This document shows, piece by piece, positions 1 to 10,669 of a stretch of DNA of 64,000 nt. A program made the translations under genes and the position numbers. Below the pieces are notes generated by a model. That model saw only the letters and a program-made list of their open reading frames with translations, did no database searches and was not told where the DNA came from. Location of the stretch: contig JACWDC010000007.1 in assembly GCA_014654415.1 (NCBI GenBank), forward strand, positions 1 to 64,000, written 5' to 3'. The first letter of the stretch is position 1. Every line of letters starts with the position of its first letter. The DNA comes from Pelagibacterales bacterium SAG-MED05 (lineage in GTDB: Bacteria > Pseudomonadota > Alphaproteobacteria > Pelagibacterales > Pelagibacteraceae).

Positions 1-38
1 ACTGATCTATCGTCAAAACTAAATATTACTTTTACCAT
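1..38 (-). CDS. Start of a gene downstream of glyS, possibly pyruvate phosphate dikinase (partial)
   Basis: Only the first 12 codons lie in the window, reading MVKVIFSFDDRS. The ATG shares one base with the glyS stop codon (TAATG arrangement), so the gene is probably translated with glyS. In alphaproteobacteria ppdK often follows glyS, and PPDK proteins begin with a similar short strand (K-V/I-x-x-F), so PPDK is a reasonable guess. Twelve residues are too few to prove it; the evidence is context more than sequence. Confidence 0.4.
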   Translation of the reverse strand, partial: MVKVIFSFDDRS

Positions 39-2092
39 TAAAGACCTTCTAATTTAGAAAAATTAATAAAATTATTAAATGTGTTACAAAACATTTTTAA
101 TAGTTCTAATCTATTGTTCTTAATATCTTGATTTTCATCATTTACAACCACATTATCAAAAAAATCATCAGTAAATTGTTTTGTTTCTGATAGCCTAATC
201 AATAAGTTTTCATAATCTTTATTGCTTTCTTTTAATGTAAAAGCTTTTCGTATTTCATTAATCTTCTCAAATAATATTTTTTCTTCTTCTGTTCTAAAAA
301 GCACTGAGTCGGGCCTACCAATAATTTCTCTCTGGACTTTATCAATAATATTAGAGGATCTTTTATATGAGCTGATAGCATTTATTCCCACATCTTTATT
401 AATATATTTATTCATTAAAAGATTTTTCTTATAAAGGTCTAAAAAATTATCTCCAGTATGAGAGCTAATAGAAGCTTCAATAATATCAGTTTTTACATTT
501 TTTAATTTTAAAATATTTCTCATTCTTTCTTTTAAAAAATCTAACACTTCCATTTCTGTATTTTCATTTCTAATTTCAACACCTTGTTCCTCATAAAGTC
601 TTACTCCATAATTAATAAGATCTCTTAATCTAATTGACAATTTATTTTCAATAATAATTCTTAGCAAACCAATTGCTGCCCTTCTTAAAGCAAAAGGATC
701 TTTCGAGCTTGTTGGTTTTTCATTTATAAGAAAAAAACCTACTAAACTATCTATCTTATCAACGATAGCAATTGAGTAACTAAAAGGTTTCTTTGGTACT
801 GCTGAAGTTAAACCTATAGGAAGATAATGTTCGCTTATAGAGTTTGCAACATCTTCTTCAAAACCTTGGGCTAAGGCAAAATATTTTCCCATCACACCTT
901 GTAATTCAGGATACTCTCCTACTAAATCTGAACATAAATCTGATTTTGAAATAGATGCAGCCACCTGAATTTTTTCTTTATTTAAATTTAATTCATCAGA
1001 GAGTAATGCGGCTAAGTTTCTAATTCTTTGAGTCTTATCGTAAATAGTTCCAATTTTTTCATAGAAAATAATTGTTTTAAGATTGGCTATCTGTTTTATA
1101 AGATTTTTAGATCTATCTTTTTCCCAAAAGAATTTTGCATCAGAAAGTCGCGCATCTACAACTCTTTTATTTCCCTCTGTGATAAGTTTTTTCTCATCTT
1201 TCTTGTTAGCAACAACAAAAAAATAATTTGTTAGTCTTTCTCGATTATCAAATATAGGAAAATACCTTTGGTGCTTTTCAAGTGTAGAAATAATTATTTC
1301 TTCAGGAATTTTTAAATACTCCTTATCAAAATCAACTAATAATACATTAGGATCTTCTACAATATTCACAACTTCCTCTAAAAGACGTTGGTTATATTGT
1401 TCTTTATAGTTTTTTGATTTTGAAACTGAATTGAATTTTTTTAATATTATTTTTTGTCTCTCATTTTGATCTATGACAATTTTATTGCTTTTAAGAAGTA
1501 AAAAATACTCTTTAAAATTTTTAATTTTTTTGGATTTTGTAATTAAATCTTGTTCAATGATAATATTGTCTGTCGACTCTAAATGCTGATACTTAAAAGT
1601 TAATTTATTACCATTAAATATGGAAAATATTGATCTAAGTGGTCTACCCCACACTAAATTATTTGATGACCATTTCATAGATTTTTTCCAACTAATTGAA
1701 GATATGGCTTTTGGTAAAATACTGGTCAACAAATCCTCTACTAAAATATTTTTTTCTGCAGTTTTTATAAAGTAAAATTCACCCTTTTCTGTTTCTTTTT
1801 TAAATAGTTCATTTTCAGAAACATTACGAGACTTAGCAAAACCTCGTAGAATGCTTGCTGGAACTCCTACCTTGGGTCCTTTAATTTCTTTTGATTTAAT
1901 TTTAATTTTTTCAGGGATGCCTTTTATGTAAATACTTAATCTGGTTGGGCTTGAATATTCTAAACAATCCTTGTACTGAATTCCTTCTTCTTTAAAAGAG
2001 TTTTCAAGTTGCTGTTTAAGTTGCGTTCTGGCATTAATTTGAAGTTGAGGAGGTATTTCTTCGCTATAAAGTTCAAGCAAAAATTCAGGCAT
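38..2092 (-). CDS. glyS: Glycyl-tRNA synthetase beta subunit
   Basis: This is the beta chain of the bacterial alpha2-beta2 glycyl-tRNA synthetase, which charges tRNA-Gly in the cytoplasm. It has 684 residues, close to the usual 690. It opens with the family start PEFLLELYSEEIPP and carries the conserved block GVMGKYFALAQG and the SKDPFALRRAA segment near residue 460. The partner alpha subunit gene lies directly upstream, 6 bp away on the same strand, so the two are very probably cotranslated from one mRNA. The C-terminal third is the helical tRNA-binding part. Nothing is missing. Confidence 0.97.
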   Translation of the reverse strand: MPEFLLELYSEEIPPQLQINARTQLKQQLENSFKEEGIQYKDCLEYSSPTRLSIYIKGIPEKIKIKSKEIKGPKVGVPASILRGFAKSRNVSENELFKKETEKGEFYFIKTAEKNILVEDLLTSILPKAISSISWKKSMKWSSNNLVWGRPLRSIFSIFNGNKLTFKYQHLESTDNIIIEQDLITKSKKIKNFKEYFLLLKSNKIVIDQNERQKIILKKFNSVSKSKNYKEQYNQRLLEEVVNIVEDPNVLLVDFDKEYLKIPEEIIISTLEKHQRYFPIFDNRERLTNYFFVVANKKDEKKLITEGNKRVVDARLSDAKFFWEKDRSKNLIKQIANLKTIIFYEKIGTIYDKTQRIRNLAALLSDELNLNKEKIQVAASISKSDLCSDLVGEYPELQGVMGKYFALAQGFEEDVANSISEHYLPIGLTSAVPKKPFSYSIAIVDKIDSLVGFFLINEKPTSSKDPFALRRAAIGLLRIIIENKLSIRLRDLINYGVRLYEEQGVEIRNENTEMEVLDFLKERMRNILKLKNVKTDIIEASISSHTGDNFLDLYKKNLLMNKYINKDVGINAISSYKRSSNIIDKVQREIIGRPDSVLFRTEEEKILFEKINEIRKAFTLKESNKDYENLLIRLSETKQFTDDFFDNVVVNDENQDIKNNRLELLKMFCNTFNNFINFSKLEGL

Positions 2093-2098
2093 AATTTA

Positions 2099-2971
2099 TT
2101 AAATTTGTGTACTTAACCAAAGTGCTCCGCATCCTTTTGCAAGTTCTCTTATTCTATTAATGTATCCAGTTCTTTCTGCCACACCAATTACTCCTCTAGC
2201 ATCAAGTAAATTAAATATATGACTTGCTTTTAAGCATTGATCGTATGCAGGTAAAGAAAGTTTTTTATCTAATAAAGATTTACATTCAATTTCTGTTGAT
2301 TCGAAATTTTTTAATAAAGTTTCGGTATTAGCAAATTCAAAATTGTATGCAGAAAATTCTTTTTCTGCTTGAAAAAATACATCTTTGTATTTTACACCTT
2401 CATTGTTCCAATCAAGATCAAATACATTTTTTTTTCCTTGGACAAACATACATAATCTTTCCAAGCCATAGGTCATTTCAACTGGAATAGGTTTGCATTC
2501 TAATCCTGTCATCTGTTGAAAATAAGTAAATTGTGTGATCTCCATACCATCACACCAAACTTCCCAGCCTAATCCTGCGGCACCTAATGTTGGGCTTTCC
2601 CAATCATCTTCGACAAAACGTACATCATGATTCTTAACATCAATACCAATTGCAGATAAACTTTTTAAATAAGTTTGCTTAATATTGTCAGGCGAAGGTT
2701 TAATTATAACTTGATACTGATAATAATGTTGTAATCGATTAGGATTTTTTCCATACCTTCCATCTGTTGGTCTTCTTGAAGGTTGCACATAAGCTGCTTT
2801 CCAAGGTTTTGGTCCTAAAGATCTTAAAGTTGTTGCGGGGTGAAAAGTTCCTGCTCCTACTTCTAAATCATAAGGTTGTAAGATTACGCAGCCATATTTC
2901 CCCCAAAATTTTTGCAAATTCATTATGATCTCTTGAAAAGATAAAGATTTTAATTTTTTTTTAGTTGGCAT
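2099..2971 (-). CDS. glyQ: Glycyl-tRNA synthetase alpha subunit
   Basis: This is the catalytic alpha chain of the heterotetrameric glycyl-tRNA synthetase, which makes glycyl-adenylate. It has 290 residues, as is usual. Family-specific stretches are plain: [21 protein letters not shown] near the start, then [16 protein letters not shown] and [12 protein letters not shown], which form the class II active site. A Lys-rich leader of about 12 residues precedes the conserved part. The gene sits between the S49 peptidase (start and stop adjacent, no gap) and glyS, forming a three-gene leftward operon. Confidence 0.97.
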   Translation of the reverse strand: MPTKKKLKSLSFQEIIMNLQKFWGKYGCVILQPYDLEVGAGTFHPATTLRSLGPKPWKAAYVQPSRRPTDGRYGKNPNRLQHYYQYQVIIKPSPDNIKQTYLKSLSAIGIDVKNHDVRFVEDDWESPTLGAAGLGWEVWCDGMEITQFTYFQQMTGLECKPIPVEMTYGLERLCMFVQGKKNVFDLDWNNEGVKYKDVFFQAEKEFSAYNFEFANTETLLKNFESTEIECKSLLDKKLSLPAYDQCLKASHIFNLLDARGVIGVAERTGYINRIRELAKGCGALWLSTQI

Positions 2972-3784
2972 CTATAAACCAAATCTTTGCCACATCGATT
3001 TTTCTTCTAAATTATTTATTAATTTATCGAAAGGATCAGAGATTGATGAAGAAAGTTTTTTTGCTAAAAAACCTTTCCGTTTTTCAAAGTTTTTAATTAT
3101 AACTTTATCTCCAAATTTTTCTTTAAGAACTTGATCTGCATTCCCAATACCGTCAATTAAACCCAATCTTAAAGCCGATTTACCTGTCCAAAATTCTCCT
3201 GTGAAAATATTATTTTTTTCTGGATCTTTTAATTTTGATCCTCGACTGGTCTCAACAACTTTAATAAAATCAGCATGTAGTTCTAATTGGATATTTTTTA
3301 ATCTTTTTACATCTTCTTCTTTTTCTTCTACAAAGGGATCTAAAGTACTTTTATTTTTTCCTGCAGTGTACACTCTTCTCTGAACTCCAATCTTCTGAAT
3401 TAAATCTTTAAAACCAAATGAAGCCGATATAACGCCAATAGAACCAATTATTGAACTTGAATTAGCAAATATTTCGTCTCCTGCACATGCAATGAAATAT
3501 CCTCCGGAAGCAGCAACATCTTCAGCAAAAATTAAAACTTTTACTTTTTTTTTATCAGCAAGTTCCCTTATATAACTATAAATTAAATGTGATTGTACGG
3601 GCGATCCCCCAGGAGAATTTATTGAAATAGCCACGTGAGAAATCTTTTTTACTGAAAAAGCTTTTTTTAGGATATCCCTTTGATTGGCTAATTCCATACC
3701 TTGTTTAAAACGCCCAGCAGAGCCAATAATGCCGGTTAATCTTACATGAGGTATTACAGTCTTTTTTTTGAAAATAGAAAACAT
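2972..3784 (-). CDS. sppA: S49 family serine peptidase (SppA/SohB-like)
   Basis: This protein has 270 residues and a ClpP/crotonase fold of the S49 family, which degrades cleaved signal peptides or membrane-protein fragments. The motif AASGGYFIACAGDEI puts the nucleophile at about Ser93, and the general-base lysine is expected near Lys145 in GKNKSTLDP, 52 residues later as in other family members. INSPGGSP near residue 56 forms the oxyanion region. Unlike SohB it has no obvious N-terminal membrane anchor or signal peptide: it starts MFSIFKKKTVIP. It is the first gene of the leftward glyQ-glyS unit and faces ispB across a 148-bp gap. Confidence 0.88.
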   Translation of the reverse strand: MFSIFKKKTVIPHVRLTGIIGSAGRFKQGMELANQRDILKKAFSVKKISHVAISINSPGGSPVQSHLIYSYIRELADKKKVKVLIFAEDVAASGGYFIACAGDEIFANSSSIIGSIGVISASFGFKDLIQKIGVQRRVYTAGKNKSTLDPFVEEKEEDVKRLKNIQLELHADFIKVVETSRGSKLKDPEKNNIFTGEFWTGKSALRLGLIDGIGNADQVLKEKFGDKVIIKNFEKRKGFLAKKLSSSISDPFDKLINNLEEKSMWQRFGL

Positions 3785-3932
3785 ATTTTTATGATCGTTA
3801 TAATTATTCTTATAGCAGTAATAATTTAAATTTTAATTATTTTATTACGCTACTTATAGTTGAATTGTGGGTGCGTCACCACGGTTTCATTTAAAAATTT
3901 ATTATTATTAAAATCAATTATAATTAATTTGT
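3785..3932. promoter_or_regulatory. Divergent sppA/ispB promoter region with a GC-rich dyad
   Basis: This 148-bp gap separates two divergent genes. It is nearly all A and T except for a short GC-rich island at 3867-3884 that contains the perfect short dyad GGTG-CGT-CACC (3870-3880). A TATAAT box ends 8 bp before the ispB ATG (around 3919-3924), which would give a transcript with almost no leader. The dyad could be an operator or a small hairpin; I cannot tell which. Confidence 0.4.
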
Positions 3933-4946
3933 ATGGGATCGGTTATACCGCTAAAAAAATCTGCCAATTCAGCCTACTTAGAGCTTAAAAATCTGTTAGG
4001 AGATAAACTTGAAAAAGTAGAAAATTTAGTAAATCTTAAATTAAAGAGCGATGTAAGCTTAATTGAAAAAATGAGTGAACATCATCTTAATTCTGGAGGC
4101 AAAAGACTGAGAGCACTTCTTACTTTAGGATCTGCAAAATTGTCTGGTTACGAGCTGGGAGATCGAGATATTAATTTAGCTGCTTGTGTTGAGCTTATTC
4201 ATTCAGCAACACTATTACATGATGATGTAATAGATGAAAGTTCTTTACGAAGAGGAATTAAAACTACAAATTCTATTTGGGGCAATCAATCGTCTATATT
4301 AGTTGGTGACTACCTTTTGAGTAGATGTTTTGAGATTATGGTTGATGACGGAGATTTAGAAGTTTTAAAACTATTATCTTCTACCTCAGCAAAAATAGCA
4401 CAGGGTGAAGTTTTACAACTTCAACATAAAGGAGAAGCAGACCTCCTTGAAGACACATATATAAATATTATTAATTTAAAAACAGCCTCACTTTTTTCTG
4501 CTGCAACAAAAACGGGAGCATGTCTTGCAAAATGTAATGAGAAAGAAAAAAAATCTTTAGAATCTTATGGAAAAAATCTTGGTCTTGCTTTCCAAATAGC
4601 AGACGATACTCTTGACTATTATGGAAAAGATAAATTCTTTGGAAAAGAAATTGGTAAAGATTTTTATGAAGGAAAAGTAACCCTTCCATTAATAATTGTA
4701 TTTCAAAAAGGCAATAAGGAAGAAAGAAATTTTTTATCTGAAACTTTAAAAAAAAAAAAAAGAAATGAAGATGATTTTAGTGAAACTTTAGCCTTGATTT
4801 ATAAATATAAAGCAATTGAAGCAAGTTTAAAGAGAGCTGAATATTTTGTTAGCGTATCTCATGACTCTCTAGGAATTTTTCCCGATAATGAAGAAAAAAA
4901 GATTTTGCAAAATTTAACTAGTTTCAGTCTTAATAGGTCTTTTTAA
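3933..4946 (+). CDS. ispB: Polyprenyl (octaprenyl-type) diphosphate synthase
   Basis: This is a trans-prenyltransferase that extends farnesyl diphosphate with isopentenyl units to make the quinone side chain. The first Asp-rich motif is LLHDDVIDESSLRRG (Asp97-Asp101) and the second is FQIADDTLDYYGKD near residue 225; both bind magnesium and the diphosphate. GGKRLR near residue 55 is the usual IPP-binding site. At 337 residues it fits IspB-type long-chain synthases and is longer than the second prenyl synthase in this window at 8608-9483. Its stop codon overlaps that of pdxH on the other strand by 4 bp. The exact chain length of the product cannot be read from the sequence. Confidence 0.9.
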   Translation: MGSVIPLKKSANSAYLELKNLLGDKLEKVENLVNLKLKSDVSLIEKMSEHHLNSGGKRLRALLTLGSAKLSGYELGDRDINLAACVELIHSATLLHDDVIDESSLRRGIKTTNSIWGNQSSILVGDYLLSRCFEIMVDDGDLEVLKLLSSTSAKIAQGEVLQLQHKGEADLLEDTYINIINLKTASLFSAATKTGACLAKCNEKEKKSLESYGKNLGLAFQIADDTLDYYGKDKFFGKEIGKDFYEGKVTLPLIIVFQKGNKEERNFLSETLKKKKRNEDDFSETLALIYKYKAIEASLKRAEYFVSVSHDSLGIFPDNEEKKILQNLTSFSLNRSF

Positions 4947-5575
4947 GGATAAAGAAGATTTTTTGTCCACTTATGATTAGATTTTTTATAATTCAATCTT
5001 TCGTGGATTCTGCCTTCTCCGTCTACCCAAAATTCAATTTCATCTGGTAGCAATCTCCATCCAGACCAATGTGGTGGCCTAGGAACGTTATTTTCATCTG
5101 GATATTTTTTTTCAAATTTTTTTATTTTTTCTAAAAAAGTTTCTCTCTTATCTAGCACTTGAGATTGGGATGAAGCCCATGCGCCAATTTTATTTTTATA
5201 AGGTCTTGAATTGTAATAATCATCTGCTTCCTTGGCTGTCACTTCTTCAACTTCTCCTAATATTCTTACCTGTCTTCTCAAACTTTTCCAATGAAAACAC
5301 ATCGAGGCTTTTTGATTGTTTTTTAATTCACTTCCTTTTTTGCTATTAAAATTTGTATAAAAAACAAAACCTTTATGACTCAATCCTTTAAGTAAAACCA
5401 TTCTCACATTTGGTTGATTGTTTTTATCAGACGATGCTACTGCAACAGCATTTGGATCGTTTATTTCTGTCTTCTCAGCTTCAGAAAACCATTTTTTGAA
5501 CAAATCGATAGGATTATCTGCTTCCTCGAAGCAACTATCTATTCCAAGTGAATTTTTGCCATTTTTTTGATTCAT
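4943..5575 (-). CDS. pdxH: Pyridoxine/pyridoxamine 5'-phosphate oxidase
   Basis: This FMN enzyme oxidises pyridoxine or pyridoxamine 5'-phosphate to pyridoxal phosphate in B6 synthesis and salvage. It has 210 residues, typical of the family. Conserved blocks are VRMVLLKGL and GFVFYTNFNSKKG (FMN binding), SRPYKNKIGAWASSQS near residue 125, and the C-terminal signature RIHERLNY followed by LLYP at the very end. The arginine usual before LYP is leucine here. It is a single gene between two rightward genes; its start faces aroC across a 34-bp divergent gap. Confidence 0.95.
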   Translation of the reverse strand: MNQKNGKNSLGIDSCFEEADNPIDLFKKWFSEAEKTEINDPNAVAVASSDKNNQPNVRMVLLKGLSHKGFVFYTNFNSKKGSELKNNQKASMCFHWKSLRRQVRILGEVEEVTAKEADDYYNSRPYKNKIGAWASSQSQVLDKRETFLEKIKKFEKKYPDENNVPRPPHWSGWRLLPDEIEFWVDGEGRIHERLNYKKSNHKWTKNLLYP

Positions 5576-5609
5576 ATATTCTATAAAATAATTTATACAT
5601 TAAATAACT

Positions 5610-6692
5610 ATGTCTTTTAATACTTTTGGAAAAATATTTAGATTTACCACATGGGGGGAGTCTCATGGCCCGGCAATTGGCTGTGTAATTGATGGTTGTC
5701 CTCCTAATATCCCTATATCTGAAATAGATATCCAAAAAGACATGGATAAACGAAGACCTGGACAATCAAAATTTACTACTCAAAGAAAAGAGTCAGACAA
5801 AGTGACTATTCTCTCCGGAGTGTTTGAGGGAAAAACTACTGGAACACCAATCTCCATTATAATTTACAATGAAGATAAAAAGTCTAGAGATTATGAGTCT
5901 ATTAAAAATAAATTCCGACCTGGGCATGCAGATTACACTTATTTTAAAAAATACGGAATCAGAGATTTTAGAGGTGGTGGAAGACAGTCTGCAAGAGAAA
6001 CCGCTTGCAGAGTAGCAGCTGGAGCCGTTGCAAAAATAGTTTTAAAAAAAACTATAGGAAAAAAGTTTAATATTGTGGGAGCAGTAACTCAATTAGGATT
6101 AATGTCATGCGATAAACTGAATTGGAAAAACTCTGAAATAAGAAAAAATCCATTTTTCTGCCCAGATAAAAAATCTGTAAAATTGTGGGAAAAATATCTT
6201 TTAGCTGTAAGAAAAGCTGGTTCTTCTTGCGGAGCGGTGATTGAATTAAGAGCATCTGGAATTCCAGTTGGCTTAGGTGCCCCTATTTATTCAAAACTAG
6301 ATACTGATATTGCCGCTGCTCTCATGAGCATAAATGCTGTTAAAGGAGTAAATATTGGAACAGGTATGAATGCAGCTTTTTTAAGTGGTGAAGAAAATTC
6401 TGATGAAATTAGAAAAAGCTCTGGTAAAATTAAATTTAAAACTAATCATGCTGGTGGAATTTTAGGTGGGATTTCTTCTGGTCAAGATATAGTTGCATCT
6501 TTTGCGGTTAAACCAACATCTTCAATTTTAACTAGTCGAGAAACGATAAATAAAAAAGGTAAAAATACAAAAATTTCTGTTAAAGGAAGGCATGATCCTT
6601 GCGTAGGAATCAGAGCGGTTCCTATTGGTGAAGCAATGATAAGCTGTGTTATTCTCGATCATCTTTTAATGCACCGAGCGCAATGTAGTTAA
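5610..6692 (+). CDS. aroC: Chorismate synthase
   Basis: This enzyme converts 5-enolpyruvylshikimate 3-phosphate to chorismate, the last common step to aromatic amino acids and folate, using reduced FMN. It has 360 residues, as expected. Signatures are [15 protein letters not shown] at the N-terminus, [21 protein letters not shown] near residue 105 and [20 protein letters not shown] just after it. The C-terminal [18 protein letters not shown] is also conserved. It is a lone rightward gene; its TAA overlaps the dxs stop by 4 bp. Confidence 0.97.
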   Translation: MSFNTFGKIFRFTTWGESHGPAIGCVIDGCPPNIPISEIDIQKDMDKRRPGQSKFTTQRKESDKVTILSGVFEGKTTGTPISIIIYNEDKKSRDYESIKNKFRPGHADYTYFKKYGIRDFRGGGRQSARETACRVAAGAVAKIVLKKTIGKKFNIVGAVTQLGLMSCDKLNWKNSEIRKNPFFCPDKKSVKLWEKYLLAVRKAGSSCGAVIELRASGIPVGLGAPIYSKLDTDIAAALMSINAVKGVNIGTGMNAAFLSGEENSDEIRKSSGKIKFKTNHAGGILGGISSGQDIVASFAVKPTSSILTSRETINKKGKNTKISVKGRHDPCVGIRAVPIGEAMISCVILDHLLMHRAQCS

Positions 6693-8608
6693 TTAGATAT
6701 CTTGCTTTTATTTTTAGCTAAAATAATATTTGAATTTAAAGTTTCCTCAATCTTATTGGCGATTGATAAACTGTCTAGTCCTGCTTTTTCATACATTTTT
6801 TCTGGAGTATCTTGGTCAATAAATAAATCTGGTAAAATCATAGATCTAAATTTTAATCCTTTATCAAAAACTCCTCTATCAGATAAAAATTGCATTACAT
6901 GAGAGCCAAATCCACCAACTGAACCTTCTTCGATTGAGACTAAAACTTCATGATTATTTGCAGCTTCCATGATTAATTTTTCATCTAAAGGCTTAGCAAA
7001 TCTTGCATCAATAATTGTAATATCTATTCCTTTTTTTGATAATATCTCTGATGCTTTCTTGCATTCTTCTAATCTTGTCCCAAAATTTAGAATTGCAACT
7101 TTTTTCCCTTCCTTGATAATTCTGCCTTTTCCAATTTTTAAAAGTTCATTAATCGAAGGGATTTCAATTCCTATTCCGTTTCCTCGAGGGTATCTAAATG
7201 CAGAAGGTCGGTCATTTATATGGACTGAAGTATTAATCATTTTTACTAATTCTGATTCATCGCTAGCAGCCATAACTACAAAATTAGGTAAAGTAGATAA
7301 GTAAGTAATATCAAATGAGCCAGCATGTGTTGGTCCATCAGCTCCAACGAGTCCTGCTCTATCTATTGCAAATCTTACAGGTAATGACTGAATGGCAACA
7401 TCGTGGACAACTTGATCGTAAGCCCTTTGAAGAAAAGTAGAATAAATTGCTGCATAAGGCTTATATCCCTCTGTTGCGAGACCAGCTGCAAAAGTTACTG
7501 CATGTTGTTCAGCTATACCAACATCAAATGTTCGATCAGGAAATTTTTTTTCAAATAAATTTAAACCCGTCCCAGATGGCATTGCCCCAGTAATTCCAAT
7601 AATTTTAGTATCTTGTTCAGCATGCTTAATCAAAGTTTCAGCAAAAACTTTTGTATATGAAGGAGCATTTGATTTAGATTTTTTCTGTTCTCCTGTAGCT
7701 ATATTAAATTTAGAAACTCCATGGTATTTGTCACCTGAGTCTTCTGCTGGTTTATAACCTTTTCCTTTTTGAGTTCTAACATGGATTAATATTGGGCCTT
7801 CATGATTTGAATTCTTAACGTTTTCAAATATTTGTACTAAATTATCAACATCATGTCCGTCTACAGGACCAATATAATAAAAACCTAATTCACTAAATAA
7901 AGTTCCCCCAGTAACTATCCCTCTAAGTAGGTCTTCTGCCTTACCAGCTTTTTGACTAAATCTTTTTGAAAAAGCAGAGATAACCATTTTGACTGTTTCT
8001 CTTAGACTAAAATATAATTTACCTGATAAAAGTTTTGCAAGGTACTTGCTCATAGCGCCTACAGGTTTTGCTATGGACATATCATTATCATTTAAAACTA
8101 CAATAAGTTTTGATTTTAACGCTCCAGCATTATTCATAGCTTCATAAGCCATGCCTGCACTCATAGCTCCATCACCTATAACTGCAACTACGTTATTATT
8201 ATTATTTGATAATTTTTTAGCTACAGCCATACCAAGAGTTGAAGAAATGGAGGTCGAGCTGTGCGCCGCGCCAAATGGATCATATTCACTTTCAGATCTT
8301 TTGGTAAATCCCGATAAACCTCCTCCTTTTCTTAGAGTCTTAATTCTATCTTTTCTTCCAGTAATAATTTTGTGTGGATAGGTTTGGTGGCTTACATCCC
8401 AGACTAATTTATCTTTAGGAGTATCAAAAACAAAATGTAAAGCTACTGTTAGCTCTACAACGCCTAAACCTGCCCCAAGATGTCCGCCAGTTTCTGAAAC
8501 TACGTCGATCAACTCTTCTCTTAATTCATCTGAGATCTGTTTAAGTTGATCCTTGCTGAATTTTCTTAAATCTGCAGGAAAATTTATTTGTCTGATTAGT
8601 TTAGTCAT
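6689..8608 (-). CDS. dxs: 1-deoxy-D-xylulose-5-phosphate synthase
   Basis: This thiamine-diphosphate enzyme condenses pyruvate with glyceraldehyde 3-phosphate in the first step of the MEP isoprenoid pathway. It has 639 residues, as usual. Visible motifs are [15 protein letters not shown] near residue 72, the ThDP-binding stretch [18 protein letters not shown] near residue 145, [17 protein letters not shown] with the catalytic glutamate near residue 365, and [15 protein letters not shown] near residue 420. It follows ispA with a 1-bp overlap (TAATG), so ispA, dxs and xseB form one leftward isoprenoid operon, a common arrangement in proteobacteria. Confidence 0.97.
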   Translation of the reverse strand: MTKLIRQINFPADLRKFSKDQLKQISDELREELIDVVSETGGHLGAGLGVVELTVALHFVFDTPKDKLVWDVSHQTYPHKIITGRKDRIKTLRKGGGLSGFTKRSESEYDPFGAAHSSTSISSTLGMAVAKKLSNNNNNVVAVIGDGAMSAGMAYEAMNNAGALKSKLIVVLNDNDMSIAKPVGAMSKYLAKLLSGKLYFSLRETVKMVISAFSKRFSQKAGKAEDLLRGIVTGGTLFSELGFYYIGPVDGHDVDNLVQIFENVKNSNHEGPILIHVRTQKGKGYKPAEDSGDKYHGVSKFNIATGEQKKSKSNAPSYTKVFAETLIKHAEQDTKIIGITGAMPSGTGLNLFEKKFPDRTFDVGIAEQHAVTFAAGLATEGYKPYAAIYSTFLQRAYDQVVHDVAIQSLPVRFAIDRAGLVGADGPTHAGSFDITYLSTLPNFVVMAASDESELVKMINTSVHINDRPSAFRYPRGNGIGIEIPSINELLKIGKGRIIKEGKKVAILNFGTRLEECKKASEILSKKGIDITIIDARFAKPLDEKLIMEAANNHEVLVSIEEGSVGGFGSHVMQFLSDRGVFDKGLKFRSMILPDLFIDQDTPEKMYEKAGLDSLSIANKIEETLNSNIILAKNKSKISN

Positions 8609-9483
8609 TAAAAATTTCTACCAAGTATGAATTTTATAGTATCTGATAAATCTTTAGCTTTTTTTCCATGTTTTTTTAATTTTAGCAATATCTTTTTCTT
8701 CAAATTATTTGCATAATTATAAGCTTTTTCATATCCCATTAAATTAATTAATGTTGATTTTCCTTTTTTATTATCTTTTTGAATTGGTTTACCAACCAAT
8801 TTTCTTGATCCTTTGACGTCTAAAAAATCATCTGCAAACTGAAATAAAAGTCCGATTTCTTCACCTAAAGTACTTAAAAACTTTTTTTCTTTACTATTTC
8901 TTTTTGCTAATACTCCTACAGCATAAAGACAAAAATTAAATAATTTTCCTGTTTTTTTCTTTTGCATGGCTATGATTTGTTTTAAACTTTTTTTCTTATT
9001 TTCAAATTTTAGATCAAGTTCTTGACCACCCGCTATCCCAGTATGGCCTGAACAAAATGCTAATGATTTTATAATTTCATTTTTTAATTTTGGATTTATC
9101 GAATAGTTTTTGTCAGCTATAATCTCAAATGCTAAGGTTAATAAAGAATTTCCTGCCAATACAGCTGATGCCTCTCCATATTTTATATGCGTTGATGGTT
9201 TTCCTCTTCTTATCGAATCATCATCCATGCATGGAAGATCATCATGGATTAAAGAGTATGAATGAATACATTCTACAGCAGCACAAATATTAATTAATCT
9301 TTTTTGATTCAAATTAAATATTTTGCCTGCATTAAATATAACTGTAGATCTTATCTTTTTTCCACCAGATATAACTCCATACTTCATTGGATTGATTAAT
9401 GAAGATGCTTCTTGTTTTTTTAAATAATTGATTAAAAATTTATCTATTTTTTTTGAATTTTTAATTAATTTATTTTTTATCAT
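8608..9483 (-). CDS. ispA: Farnesyl diphosphate synthase (short-chain prenyl synthase)
   Basis: This short-chain trans-prenyltransferase makes farnesyl (or geranylgeranyl) diphosphate. It has 291 residues. The first Asp-rich motif is DDLPCMDDD (residues 81-89), with the two-residue insertion typical of bacterial type FPP synthases, followed by [10 protein letters not shown]. The second motif is [15 protein letters not shown] near residue 208. Its position between xseB and dxs is the standard ispA position. It overlaps xseB by 14 bp and dxs by 1 bp. Chain-length specificity cannot be fixed from sequence alone. Confidence 0.93.
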   Translation of the reverse strand: MIKNKLIKNSKKIDKFLINYLKKQEASSLINPMKYGVISGGKKIRSTVIFNAGKIFNLNQKRLINICAAVECIHSYSLIHDDLPCMDDDSIRRGKPSTHIKYGEASAVLAGNSLLTLAFEIIADKNYSINPKLKNEIIKSLAFCSGHTGIAGGQELDLKFENKKKSLKQIIAMQKKKTGKLFNFCLYAVGVLAKRNSKEKKFLSTLGEEIGLLFQFADDFLDVKGSRKLVGKPIQKDNKKGKSTLINLMGYEKAYNYANNLKKKILLKLKKHGKKAKDLSDTIKFILGRNF

Positions 9484-9700
9484 TTTTTATTTTTTTTGTA
9501 GTTAAGGAAATTTCTTTAACCTTTTTTTTAAATAGTAAGTCGATATGCTTATTTAATTGTATCAATCTTTTATAATCATTAAGTGAATCGGCTAAATCTG
9601 CCTCTTTGCTTTCAAGTTTATTTAAAATATCGTTAATTTCATCTCTCGCCTCTTTTAATGATTTACTTTTAACTTCAGCTGGAATATTTTCATTTTTCAT
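9470..9700 (-). CDS. xseB: Exodeoxyribonuclease VII small subunit
   Basis: This is a 76-residue protein of the XseB family, the small helical subunit that wraps the XseA nuclease. The family core is visible as EARDEINDILNKLESKEADL followed by LADSLNDYKRL. Its place directly upstream of ispA and dxs is the usual one. The large subunit gene is not in this window. The start is only 21 bp from the divergent sua5 start, so the two promoters must overlap each other or lie inside the opposite coding region. Confidence 0.88.
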   Translation of the reverse strand: MKNENIPAEVKSKSLKEARDEINDILNKLESKEADLADSLNDYKRLIQLNKHIDLLFKKKVKEISLTTKKIKNDKK

Positions 9701-9721
9701 TAGTCTTATAATAATAACATT

Positions 9722-10669
9722 ATGAAAAATATCTATTCAAATATATTTTCTTTTAACAAAAAAACACTGGACAAATCTATTGTCAATTTGAAAAAAGGAA
9801 ATGTAGTCGGCATACCTACAGAAACTGTTTATGGATTAGGTGGAAATGCTTATTCAAAGAAAGCTGTACAAAAAATATATAATCTTAAAAAGAGGCCAAA
9901 AAAAAATCCATTAATTGTACATTATTTAAATTATAAAGATGCTGATAAAGATGTTGTCTTTAATCCTGGCTTTTACAAGTTGTATAAAAAGTTTTGTCCT
10001 GGACCCATTACTTTTGTTTTAAAAAAAAAAAATAAATCTAAAATTCAATCTTCTGTTACTGCAAAATTGAATACCGTTGCAATAAGATTTCCAAGCCACA
10101 GAACTACAAGGTCGGTGCTTGAAAAACTTAATTTTCCATTGGCTATGCCTAGTGCAAATTTATCTTCTGGAATAAGTCCTGTGAGTGCTTTAGATGTTTC
10201 AGATGAATTTAAAAAAAAAATTAAAATCATAATTAATAGTGGAAATTCAAAGATTGGGATAGAATCAACAGTGGTAAGCTTAGTTGGAAAACCAAAGATT
10301 TTACGGCCTGGAATAATTGCAGCCAAAACCATTAAAAAATTTTTAAAAATTAGTATTGTAAAAAAAAACTCAAAAATTAGTTCGCCTGGCATGCTTAAAA
10401 AACATTACTCGCCTGGCATACCTGTATTATTAAATAAGAAAAAGGCTGATAAAAAGTGCGCTTTAATTACATTTGGAAAAAAATACAAAAAAAAAACAAA
10501 TTATTTCAACCTGAGTAAAAAATCAGACTTGAAAGAAGCTGCATCTAATTTATACAGAACTTTTAGAAAAATTAAAAAACAAGGATTTAAAAAAATATTT
10601 GTAGTAAAAATACCCAATCACGGTCCTGGTATAGCAATAAATGATCGATTGAAAAGAGCTTCAAACTAA
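9722..10669 (+). CDS. tsaC: L-threonylcarbamoyladenylate synthase (Sua5/YrdC type)
   Basis: This enzyme makes threonylcarbamoyl-AMP from threonine, bicarbonate and ATP for the t6A modification of ANN-decoding tRNAs. The YrdC domain fills residues 10-200, with GIPTETVYGLGGNA near residue 30, KRPKKNPLIVH near residue 57 and the MPSANLSSG stretch near residue 140. A C-terminal Sua5 extension follows with SPGMLKKHYSPG near residue 220, so this is the long Sua5 form of 315 residues. It is followed with no gap by the ABC ATPase gene and may be cotranscribed with it. Confidence 0.93.
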   Translation: MKNIYSNIFSFNKKTLDKSIVNLKKGNVVGIPTETVYGLGGNAYSKKAVQKIYNLKKRPKKNPLIVHYLNYKDADKDVVFNPGFYKLYKKFCPGPITFVLKKKNKSKIQSSVTAKLNTVAIRFPSHRTTRSVLEKLNFPLAMPSANLSSGISPVSALDVSDEFKKKIKIIINSGNSKIGIESTVVSLVGKPKILRPGIIAAKTIKKFLKISIVKKNSKISSPGMLKKHYSPGIPVLLNKKKADKKCALITFGKKYKKKTNYFNLSKKSDLKEAASNLYRTFRKIKKQGFKKIFVVKIPNHGPGIAINDRLKRASN

